A stretch of 14,763 nucleotides of DNA, from positions 1 through 14,763 of the forward strand of contig CAZMGB010000032.1 of assembly GCA_964565775.1 (NCBI GenBank). The letters are read 5' to 3'. The position numbers and the translations under genes are program-made. The notes beneath the pieces are model-generated. The model was not told the origin of the DNA and did not search any database. It was given only the letters and a program-made list of their open reading frames with translations. The DNA comes from CAZMGB01 sp964565775 (GTDB taxonomy: Bacteria > Chloroflexota > Dehalococcoidia > DSTF01 > JALHUB01). This document shows, in pieces, positions 5,408 through 12,164 of this stretch. Position 1 is the stretch's first letter; every line of letters begins with the position of its first letter.

Positions 5408-7603
5408 CTACCGGGGCCAGTAACCCACGCGCTCGACCTCGATGGCGCCGCTCGAGTCGAGCACCTGTACGTGGGTACGCATGCCCTTGCGGCGGAAGGA
5501 AAGGTCGACGTGGCCGCGGCCGACCCTCAGCCCCTTCACCTGCACGTTGTCCAGCCAGTGGGGGAGCTGCGGCCTCACGATGCGAAGCTTGTTGGCGGGC
5601 GCGTCGGGGCGAAGACCAAGGAGGGCGTGGAGCATCATCGGCAGGGCGCCGGCGGCCCACGCCTGGGGCCGACAGGCCACCGGGTAGGGCACGGGGGCCT
5701 GGTGAGCTGAACGGGGCTCGCCACCGAAGAGCTCCGGCAGGCGATAGTAGGGGAAGGCGCAGGCGGCGTCGAAGAGGGCGGTAGTCAGCTCGCACAGCTC
5801 CTCTTCGAACCCGTAGCGTTTGAACCCCATGGCGGCGATGGCGTTGTCGTGCGGCCAGACGGTGCCCAGGTGATAGCCGATGGGATTGTAACGGACGCTC
5901 CCCGTACTCAGGGTGCGGATGCCCCAGCCGCCGAATACGTCGCTGCGAAGGAGTCGCTCCACCACCCGTGCGGCCCGCCCTCGAGACGCGATGCCGGCCC
6001 ACAGGGCGTGCCCCGGGTTGGAGGTGACGACGGCGCAGGGGCGGTTGTCGCCGTCTCTGGCAAGCGCGAAGAACTGCTCGTCCTCCAGCCAGAAGTCGCG
6101 GTTGAAGCGCCGCCGCAGGGCCCGCGATTCCTTCAGCAGACGAACCGCCCTCGCTTCATCGCCCAGGGCTGAGAAGACGGGTGCCAGGCCCCGCTTGGCC
6201 GCGTAGACGTAGCCCTGAACCTCCACCAGCGCCACCGGTGGGCGGGCGAGGGTCCCTTCGGCGTGGAAGATGCTGTCGCTGGAGTCCTTCCAGCCCTGGT
6301 TCACCAGGCCGGCGGCCGAGTGCTTCTCATATTCGATGTAGCCGTCGCCGTCCAGGTCGGCGTAGTCCGCGAGCCAGTCGAGAGCGGCGACTAGGGCTGG
6401 CCGGAGCCTTCGCATCAGGCGGAGGTCGGCTGTCCAGGCGTAGTGCTCGGCGGCCAGCCAGAGGAAGAGTGGCGTGGAGTCGATGCTGCCGTAATAGGCG
6501 GCGTAGGGCAGTTCACCCGTGGCGGACATCTCTCCCCGTCTCGCCTCGTGGAGGATCTTGCCGGGCTCTTCATCGCGCCAGGGAGTGAAGTCGCGGCCCT
6601 GACGGCTGGCGAGGACGAGGAGGCACTGGCGGGCGATCTCGGGGCGGAAAGCGATGCTCTGCATGGAGACGATGGCGCTGTCGCGGCCGAAGATGGTGTC
6701 GTACCAGGGCGTTCCCGCCGCCGGGAAGCGCTCATTCCTGCCGTTCTCGCTCCAGAGCATGCGCAGGTCGGCCAGCGAGCGGTCCAGGGCGGCGTTGAAG
6801 AATTCGTTGCTGGTGAAGACCCGGGTGCAACCCTGAGCCCAGCGGCGGTGCTGGGCAGAGACGGTCTTGAACCGCGATTCAGAAGGGGCACGCTCTTCCG
6901 GGCGGTCTACCCTGATCACCAGGCGAAGAGAGGCGTCACCGTGGCGGGGCAGGTCTAGCCGGAAAAGCGCCTGGGAGGCCGAGAGGCGCGTCGGCGGCGG
7001 CGAGAAGCGCACGTGCGTCTCGCGACGTCTGCCGTCGAGGCCCTCGTAGGCGAAGAGCAGATAGTCCTGGTCGACCTCGGTCGGGATGAGCCTGCCGTGC
7101 TGCGATCTCACCGCACCCCTGACCTCGAAGATGTCGGCGAAATCCGCCCCTAGCTGATATTGCAGCTCCAGGGCGACGGGAAAGGCGTTGTAGTTGCTGA
7201 CCCGCAGCGTCTCCTCCAGCACGTCGGAGGCGACTCGCTGCCGGCGCACCTCGATGCTGCCGGCGGGCAGTGTGCGGCCTTCAGGGCTCTCCATCCGCGG
7301 GTTCGTCAGCACCTGCTCCTCGCTGAAGCCCAGGGCCGCGGTGGAGAGAAGCACGACGGGAGCGACGCCATTCAGGGAGAAGTCGTACGTGGAGAGGTGA
7401 CGCGTGTCGGCGTGGTAGAGGCCAAAGCCGCGACGGTTGCCGGCGGGCACGTTGCCGTCGGGGTCGCTGAGGAGGAAGATGTCCTTCTCGCGAATGACGA
7501 GGGCATCGCGGATGTCCTCGATGCCCGCTGGCTCACCCTCAGGCAGGATGTACCGTTCTCGGGAAGCTGGTCTTGGGCGGCCTTGCCTTTTTCTGCGGGG
7601 CAG
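5408..7603 (-). CDS. Glycogen debranching / amylo-alpha-1,6-glucosidase-type glycosidase
   Basis: An N-terminal GDE_N-type beta domain (NVPAGNRRGFGLYHADTRHL, then STYDFSLNG) precedes an (alpha/alpha)6-barrel catalytic part. Numbered from the GTG at 7450 (680 residues), the barrel has GRDSAIVSMQ, TGELPYAAYYGSIDSTPLF, LDGDGYIEYE, NQGWKDSSDSIFHAEG and GYHLGTVWPHDN (525-536). Such cytoplasmic enzymes act on alpha-glucan branch points or related glucosides; the exact substrate is open. The start is uncertain. Conserved-looking coding (RYILPEG, then IEDIRDALVIREKDIFLLSD) runs upstream of 7450, where the frame has no ATG, GTG or TTG back to the TAG at 7643-7645. I tentatively use CTG at 7603, which has GGGAGGG 4 nt upstream (731 residues). 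An ATG at 7623 would need a one-base frameshift, for example in the A5 run near 7590. Third gene of the glycosyltransferase-BON-glycosidase operon. Confidence 0.85.
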   Translation of the reverse strand: MPRRKRQGRPRPASRERYILPEGEPAGIEDIRDALVIREKDIFLLSDPDGNVPAGNRRGFGLYHADTRHLSTYDFSLNGVAPVVLLSTAALGFSEEQVLTNPRMESPEGRTLPAGSIEVRRQRVASDVLEETLRVSNYNAFPVALELQYQLGADFADIFEVRGAVRSQHGRLIPTEVDQDYLLFAYEGLDGRRRETHVRFSPPPTRLSASQALFRLDLPRHGDASLRLVIRVDRPEERAPSESRFKTVSAQHRRWAQGCTRVFTSNEFFNAALDRSLADLRMLWSENGRNERFPAAGTPWYDTIFGRDSAIVSMQSIAFRPEIARQCLLVLASRQGRDFTPWRDEEPGKILHEARRGEMSATGELPYAAYYGSIDSTPLFLWLAAEHYAWTADLRLMRRLRPALVAALDWLADYADLDGDGYIEYEKHSAAGLVNQGWKDSSDSIFHAEGTLARPPVALVEVQGYVYAAKRGLAPVFSALGDEARAVRLLKESRALRRRFNRDFWLEDEQFFALARDGDNRPCAVVTSNPGHALWAGIASRGRAARVVERLLRSDVFGGWGIRTLSTGSVRYNPIGYHLGTVWPHDNAIAAMGFKRYGFEEELCELTTALFDAACAFPYYRLPELFGGEPRSAHQAPVPYPVACRPQAWAAGALPMMLHALLGLRPDAPANKLRIVRPQLPHWLDNVQVKGLRVGRGHVDLSFRRKGMRTHVQVLDSSGAIEVERVGYWPR

Positions 7604-7642
7604 TGTTCCCTCCCGGGTGGCATGAACGGGACGTTCTTCTGC

Positions 7643-8353
7643 CTAGGAGGCGCGCGCCTCCTCCCCCATTATATTGGACTCTCCGGCGGTCGAGGAAGTT
7701 TCTTCCACCGCCAGACTATTCACCACGTCGCTCACCTGAGAATGCCAGCGCACCATCTCTTCTGCCGCCTGGCGATGTCCGGGGGAGGGGACGGCGCCGC
7801 CAAGGTGCACGACGCCGGCCTCGAAGCGGACGTGGACGGCCCCGGGCTCAAGGCAGAGGCAGCGGCAAAGGTCCTCCTCCAGGTTGCGCGCCAACTCCTG
7901 CCCCACAAGGCCAGGCTCACGCGTCTCCAGCCGGTTGACGACGCAGTGAACGCCCCGCACCGAGCAGGCCGCTGACTCCGCCGAGCAGCGTGCCGCCAGC
8001 GTCTCGACACGCCCTCGAAGCTCGACCACGCCCTCCCGCGTCTCCAACGTGATGTCGTCGGTATTGACCAGAGGGTCAGCCTCCAGCGCGGCGAGCACAG
8101 CCTGGGCGATGGCGGCGTCGCTGAAGCTGCCCTGAGGGGCTATCCTCAGATGGTTGACGACCTGGCGCACGCCCGTCAGCGCTCTCGTGGTCTCCGTCGC
8201 CAGTTGCTTGTCGCCGTAGCTGGAGACAGTGCCCTCGATGTGCGGCACTCTACCCACCATCGTGACGCGCAGATGGCCAATCGCCAGCGCTCTGCCTAGC
8301 GCGCGGGCGATCTGCTGGTCCTGGCTCAATGCGTTGGCCCTGCGAGCGACCAT
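7643..8353 (-). CDS. Protein of three tandem BON domains
   Basis: 236 residues made of three BON repeats, roughly 12-72, 78-145 and 150-217. Each has the core Gly in a strand (HIEGTV with Gly41, ELRGRV with Gly114, HLGGAV with Gly186) and each ends in VVNxL (65-69, 138-142, 210-214). BON domains are associated with membrane or phospholipid binding and occur in OsmY-like proteins. Here there is no signal peptide, lipobox or transmembrane segment, so a cytoplasmic or peripheral protein is expected. Cysteines are unusually many (123, 130, 137, and CRCLC at 163-167). ATG 8353 has GGAGG and AGGA upstream. It sits 31 bp after the glycosyltransferase and directly before the glycosidase, whose reading frame continues in phase past its TAG stop. 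Its exact role is unknown. Confidence 0.85.
   Translation of the reverse strand: MVARRANALSQDQQIARALGRALAIGHLRVTMVGRVPHIEGTVSSYGDKQLATETTRALTGVRQVVNHLRIAPQGSFSDAAIAQAVLAALEADPLVNTDDITLETREGVVELRGRVETLAARCSAESAACSVRGVHCVVNRLETREPGLVGQELARNLEEDLCRCLCLEPGAVHVRFEAGVVHLGGAVPSPGHRQAAEEMVRWHSQVSDVVNSLAVEETSSTAGESNIMGEEARAS
7645..7662. repeat. 18-bp perfect palindrome overlapping the BON stop codon
   Basis: AGGAGGCGCGCGCCTCCT is a perfect palindrome. In the minus-strand mRNA it forms a 7-bp stem with a GCGC loop, and its last base is the T of the BON gene's TAG. The stem would hide an AGGAGG sequence. It lies between the BON and glycosidase coding sequences, so it could influence termination, reinitiation or coupling. 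Confidence 0.5.
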
Positions 8354-8384
8354 GCTTCCTCACCTCCCATCGAACCTATCCCCG

Positions 8385-9506
8385 TCACGCCACCGCCCGC
8401 CGGTCCGAGCCGTCGGCGTCCTGGCGCGAAGGCTCGGCCGAGCGCGTCGCCCGTATCGGCGAAGCCACGGCATCCGCCGTCGCCGCCAGAATCCTCTCGT
8501 ATAGCGAGAGGTAGTCCGTCGCCATGCGCTGGGGGTTGAACCGCTCCTCCACGTGCCGGCGACATCGTTTCGGATCGAGCCGCTCGACCTGGAGGGCGGC
8601 GCGGGCCATACCTTCCACGTCCTCGACGAGGAAGCCCGTCTCTCCGTCCACGATTATCTCCGGGGCGGAGCCTCTCCTGAACGCGATGACGGGGGTGCCG
8701 CAGGCCATGGACTCCGCCATGACGAGGCCGAAGGGCTCCTCCCAGCAGAGGGGGAGGAGGACGCAGCGGGCTCTCGCCAGGAGGTCCCGTTTCGTCCGGG
8801 CATCGGCCTCGCCCACGAACCGTATGAGCTTGCCGTCGATCTGGGGCTGGACAGCCGTCTCGAAGTACGGCCGGTCGACGCGGTCGACCTTCGCGGCGAT
8901 GACCAGCGTCCGGCCGAGCCGCTTCGCCACATCGATGGCCAGGTGCGTGCCCTTCTCGGGCGCTACGCGGCTCAGGTAAAGGAGGAAGTCCTCCTTTCTC
9001 TCTCTGAAGGGAAAGCTGGCCACGTCGATGGCGTTGTAGACGACGCCCGAGAAGTTGGTGTTCCGTATCGGCGGCATGTTGCGCTTCTGGGAATGGCTGA
9101 TCGTGTTGTACCAGCCGGGGTAGCGGTCCCACACGAACTTGGTGTCGGGCGTGATCAAGCAGTGCATAGTGGTGAGCATGGGCACGTCCACCAGATGGCT
9201 CATGGCCATGGCCAGCTCACCCGCGTGGTTATGGATGATGTCGAAGTGCTGCGCCTCCTTCAGGGAAAGGGCGACGTGCACCCAATCGTAGGGCGAGCGG
9301 TCACCCAGTTCATCGGCGGTCCGCAGGCTGCGGTAGTAGACGGAGGAAAGCTCTGCTGACGTTTGGGAGTCGCCGGAGGCGCAAAGGGTCACTTCATGGC
9401 CCTGTCGGACCAGTTCCTCGGAGAGAACGCTGACCACGGCCTCGGTGCCGCCGTAGGCAGACGGAGGCACGGCCTCCCACAGGGGAGCCAACTGTAGGAT
9501 CCGCAT
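8385..9506 (-). CDS. GT4-family glycosyltransferase (GT-B fold)
   Basis: 373 residues. The N-terminal Rossmann domain starts RILQLAPLWEAVPPSAYGGT, where Gly19-Gly20 form the usual acceptor/donor loop before helix 1. IIHNHAGELA (90-99) follows. The C-terminal donor domain has LYLSRVAPEKGTHLAIDVAK (176-195) and the E-x7-E signature EEPFGLVMAE (256-265), then SMACGTPVIAF and GFLVEDVEGM. The family transfers a sugar from an NDP-sugar with retention; donor and acceptor cannot be named. The last 25 or so residues look disordered. ATG 9506 has GGAGGTGA about 5 nt upstream, a strong site. It is first gene of the glycosyltransferase-BON-glycosidase operon, which suggests synthesis and trimming of the same polysaccharide or of alpha-glucan. 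Confidence 0.93.
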   Translation of the reverse strand: MRILQLAPLWEAVPPSAYGGTEAVVSVLSEELVRQGHEVTLCASGDSQTSAELSSVYYRSLRTADELGDRSPYDWVHVALSLKEAQHFDIIHNHAGELAMAMSHLVDVPMLTTMHCLITPDTKFVWDRYPGWYNTISHSQKRNMPPIRNTNFSGVVYNAIDVASFPFRERKEDFLLYLSRVAPEKGTHLAIDVAKRLGRTLVIAAKVDRVDRPYFETAVQPQIDGKLIRFVGEADARTKRDLLARARCVLLPLCWEEPFGLVMAESMACGTPVIAFRRGSAPEIIVDGETGFLVEDVEGMARAALQVERLDPKRCRRHVEERFNPQRMATDYLSLYERILAATADAVASPIRATRSAEPSRQDADGSDRRAVA

Positions 9507-9653
9507 ATCTCACCTCCGTGCGTTAGGTATGCGGAGCCGGTGGCGCTGCTGTGTTCCGTAGTTCGATTGCGGGAGATGCTCGTTCCGGCCTGGCTCGCGG
9601 TCACCGGAAGGCGGGACCCGACGGAGCCGGGGAGCGGAGCGCGGATCAACTTC

Positions 9654-9682
9654 ACTTTACGCGGGGAGGCGCGAGCTGGCAA
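9654..9682 (-). promoter_or_regulatory. Promoter candidate for the glycosyltransferase operon
   Basis: On the minus strand, TTGCCA (9682-9677) is followed after 17 bp by TAAAGT (9659-9654), five and four of six consensus bases. The inferred start near 9647 gives a leader of about 140 nt before ATG 9506. I see nothing else recognisable in that leader. Confidence 0.4.
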
Positions 9683-9707
9683 GAGACAAGACCGAGCAAA
9701 AGCACGA

Positions 9708-9776
9708 GGAAATAGGGTCAGATTGCGAGCAGATCAGACCGCAGGCGCTCTTTTCCGCTCCGGAGCTCCTATTTCC
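9708..9776. repeat. Inverted-repeat-bounded intergenic element
   Basis: GGAAATAGG at 9708-9716 and CCTATTTCC at 9768-9776 are perfect 9-bp inverted repeats. Between them lie an imperfect hairpin with arms GGTCAGAT and ATCAGACC (9716-9740, one mismatch) and the palindrome GCTCCGGAGC (9757-9766). The 69-bp block fills part of the gap between the prepilin peptidase stop and the glycosyltransferase promoter. It looks like a REP-like or decayed miniature mobile element, and is AT-richer than its surroundings. It could equally serve as a terminator for the peptidase gene. Confidence 0.4.
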
Positions 9777-9788
9777 CTCGGCGCTGAC

Positions 9789-10586
9789 CTAGAGAGTGAC
9801 GGAGGCGCTACCCTGCCAGAGGAGGACTGTCAGGGCGGCAGCGGCGAGTACCGGCGCGTAGGGGATCGGGTCATTTGGCCCTTTGAGGCGCAAGAGGAGG
9901 AGGGCGGCCGCTCCCAGGGCGCCAAGCACCGCCATGATGAACAGGGCAGGATAGACGAGGCGGATGCCCAGGGCGAGCCCGACGAAGGCGGCGAGCTTGA
10001 CGTCGCCCAGGCCGACTCCTCCGCGAGAGATGATGGCTGCGACGAGCATGAAGCCCCCCGCTGCCGCTCCACCGGCGACCGTCGTTCTCAGGTTGCCTTC
10101 CGGCATGAGTGCAGCCGCGGCGAGGGCAAGGACGATGGCCGGATATGTGATGGCGTTGGGTATGCGAAAGGAGACGAGGTCCGTGGCAGTGCAGGCGAGG
10201 AGGACAGCGGCGTAGATGGCCACTATGACGGCCTGCGTGGGGTCGTTGTAGCGGAGCCCCACGGCGCCGATGAGCGACGCGGTCATCAGCACGAGTGCGG
10301 CTCGATGCCAGCTCGCACCTCCGAGGGCCGACAGGGGGGCCGTCTCTCTGGGGGGCGTGTCCGTGGTGCCGGCCGAGGCCTCTTCCTCTGCTTCCACCGG
10401 CTCGGCTGCGTCGGACGGCGAGTTGGGGTCGCTGAGGCGGCGGACGGCCAGGTCCACCAGAAGCCCCGCCAGGAGACCGGGAAGAAAGTAGTAGAAGAAG
10501 GCCATTCGGCGTCGGGGGCGCCAGCGTCGGGGCCGGGACCTCTCTAGCCCCCATGCCTCCGGCGACGGCTCCGCTGATCTCTTCAT
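9789..10586 (-). CDS. A24-family prepilin peptidase lacking the methyltransferase domain
   Basis: 265 residues from ATG 10586. This inner-membrane aspartic protease family cleaves type IV pilin or pseudopilin leaders. Both catalytic motifs are present: ATDLVSFRIPN with Asp136 and GVGLGDVKLAAFVG with Asp195, in the order and spacing of the family, with several hydrophobic helices between them. After one N-terminal helix (about 29-48), the usual N-methyltransferase domain is replaced by an acidic Pro/Ser/Glu linker (52-85), so it resembles short TadV/CpaA-type peptidases. The start is uncertain. An AAAGGA site fits better with an ATG at 10593 in a different frame, and an internal ATG at 10505 begins exactly before the first helix. 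It follows fabF by 68 bp on the same strand; no pilin genes are visible. Confidence 0.88.
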   Translation of the reverse strand: MKRSAEPSPEAWGLERSRPRRWRPRRRMAFFYYFLPGLLAGLLVDLAVRRLSDPNSPSDAAEPVEAEEEASAGTTDTPPRETAPLSALGGASWHRAALVLMTASLIGAVGLRYNDPTQAVIVAIYAAVLLACTATDLVSFRIPNAITYPAIVLALAAAALMPEGNLRTTVAGGAAAGGFMLVAAIISRGGVGLGDVKLAAFVGLALGIRLVYPALFIMAVLGALGAAALLLLRLKGPNDPIPYAPVLAAAALTVLLWQGSASVTL

Positions 10587-10654
10587 CGGACATTATGAGA
10601 AGTCCTTTAGGCGCCGCGCCGCAGGTTGGTACGGTTCTGGGTTCCTGGCTGGGG

Positions 10655-11893
10655 CTACCTGTCGTACCGCTTCAGCACCAGGCAGGCGTTCTGGCCGCCG
10701 AGGCCGAAGGAGTTCGAGAGGCAAGTGTCGACCTTGAGCGAGCGCGCCTGGTTGGGAACGTAGTCGAGGTCGCATTCGGGGTCGGGGGTCTCGTAGTTGA
10801 TGGTCGGTGGGATAACGCCGTGCCTGATGGTGAGCACGCACGCTGCTGCCTCGACGGCGCCGGCGGCCGCCGCCAGGTGCCCGATCATGGATTTGTTGGA
10901 GCTGATCGGCACGCGGTAGGCGTGTTCGCCGAGGGCCAGCTTGAGGGCGGCCGTCTCCGTCTTGTCGTTCAGGGGGGTGGACGTACCGTGCGCGTTGACG
11001 TAGTCGAGGTCGCCGGGTCCGAGGCCGGCGTCAGCGAGGGCGCCGCGGATGGCAAGAACCTCGCCCTCCGCGTCGGGGGCGGTGTCGTCGGCGGCATCGA
11101 AGGACCAGCCGGCACCGGCCACCTCGGCCAGGATATCGGCGCCCCGAGCCAGAGCGTGCTCCTCGGCCTCCAGCACCAGCACTGCGGCACCCTCGCCCAT
11201 CACGAAGCCGTCGCGGCCGGCATCGAAAGGCCGTGAGGCCGTGGCAGGGTCGTCGTTGCGGCGAGAGAGGGCGCCGACGATGTTCATGGCGGCTATGGCC
11301 AGAGGCTTGGCGATAGCCTCCGCGCCCCCCGCGACGATGACCTCGGCCTGTCCAAGGCGGATGAGGTTGAGCGCCTGGCCGATGGCGTCGGTGCCGGAGG
11401 CACAGGCGCTGTTGACGGTTGTGTTCGGCCCTCTCAGTCCGAGGACGCGGCCCACGCGCACGCCCGCCATGTAGCCGCCGGTGCGCGAAACGACGAGCGG
11501 GTCGATGCGTGTCGGACCGCGCTCCAGGAGGGTCACCCATGTGGGGCCGATGTCGAAGACGCCGCCGCTGGTGGCGATAACGACGCCGATCTCGTCCCGG
11601 TTGGCGTCGTTCACTTCCAGGCCGGCGGAGCAGAGCGCCATCCGCGCGGCAGCGACGCCGAACTGGGCGAAGCGGCCGCTGCGACGCACCGCCTTGTGGT
11701 CCATGTAGCGCTTGGGCTCGAAGTCCTTGACCTCGGCGGCAATGCGCACGGGAAAGCTCGAGGCGTCGAACTGGGTGATCGGCCCGATGCCCGAGCGCCC
11801 CGCCACCAGCCCCTGCCAGAACGATTCGACGTCGAGCCCCAGGGGCGTGATCGCGCCGAGGCCCGTGACAACTACCCGACGCAGCTCTCTCAC
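10655..11893 (-). CDS. fabF: Beta-ketoacyl-ACP synthase II (FabF/KAS II type)
   Basis: 412 residues, standard FabF length. This cytoplasmic enzyme condenses malonyl-ACP with acyl-ACP in fatty-acid elongation. The Cys-His-His triad is complete: Cys164 in VNSACASG, His302 in NAHGTSTPLND, His339 in KSMIGHLAAAAGA (with Lys334). The start RRVVVTGLGAITPLG is typical. The gating loop near the C-terminus reads NSFGLGGQN, so the gate Phe of E. coli FabF (GFGG) is Leu398 here. I chose GTG 11893 because GAGGGGG lies 4-5 nt before it; an in-frame GTG at 11911 has no ribosome site. It stands alone, without acpP, fabD or fabG nearby, so a specialised role (KS of a secondary or lipid pathway) is possible. 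It is divergent from the second CoA-transferase. Confidence 0.94.
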   Translation of the reverse strand: MRELRRVVVTGLGAITPLGLDVESFWQGLVAGRSGIGPITQFDASSFPVRIAAEVKDFEPKRYMDHKAVRRSGRFAQFGVAAARMALCSAGLEVNDANRDEIGVVIATSGGVFDIGPTWVTLLERGPTRIDPLVVSRTGGYMAGVRVGRVLGLRGPNTTVNSACASGTDAIGQALNLIRLGQAEVIVAGGAEAIAKPLAIAAMNIVGALSRRNDDPATASRPFDAGRDGFVMGEGAAVLVLEAEEHALARGADILAEVAGAGWSFDAADDTAPDAEGEVLAIRGALADAGLGPGDLDYVNAHGTSTPLNDKTETAALKLALGEHAYRVPISSNKSMIGHLAAAAGAVEAAACVLTIRHGVIPPTINYETPDPECDLDYVPNQARSLKVDTCLSNSFGLGGQNACLVLKRYDR

Positions 11894-12006
11894 CGTGCCC
11901 CCTCTAGCCACAGAAGTGCTCTGGCATCACGTCCGCTGGCGCCCCGTGCTCTTCCCCCGGGAGGAAGCGGCCGCTGCCGCCGCTCCGACCCTCCGGACGC
12001 CTTCTC

Positions 12007-12035
12007 TTTGTAGAGGATCGGGGATTTGCCGTCAA
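12007..12035 (-). promoter_or_regulatory. Promoter candidate for fabF
   Basis: On the minus strand, TTGACG (12035-12030) is followed after exactly 17 bp by TACAAA (12012-12007), five and four of six consensus bases. The inferred start near 12000 gives a leader of about 107 nt before GTG 11893. Confidence 0.45.
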
Positions 12036-12074
12036 TGCTCTCCCTGGTCGCGGCAGGCGGGCAGTCCGACTCGG

Positions 12075-12103
12075 TGGACACTCCCGACGCGCTCGTGAAT
12101 AAT
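12075..12103 (+). promoter_or_regulatory. Promoter candidate for the rightward CoA-transferase
   Basis: TGGACA (12075-12080) and AATAAT (12098-12103) are separated by 17 bp and each match five of six consensus bases. A TAATAG at 12100-12105 is an alternative -10. The leader to ATG 12165 would be about 55 nt. Confidence 0.45.
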
Positions 12104-12164
12104 AGCAAAGGCGCCGGCGAACGCGACCACTGCTCGGAGCTACGTCGAACATGAGGAGGCTGGG

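Noticed and set aside
4645..5784. Plus-strand open frame of 379 codons
   Set aside because: Antisense to thyX and the glycosidase gene, with an Arg/Gly/Pro-rich C-terminus. Shadow frame.
9540..10547. Plus-strand open frame of 335 codons across the intergenic region and the peptidase gene
   Set aside because: Very Gly/Arg/Asp/Glu-rich, antisense to a clear A24 peptidase and crossing an inverted-repeat block. No family recognisable.
11904..12152. Minus-strand small open frames (82 and 93 codons) between fabF and the CoA-transferase
   Set aside because: Both are Arg/Pro/Ser-rich, lack recognisable motifs, and overlap the promoter candidates of the two flanking genes. The region is better explained as divergent regulatory DNA.
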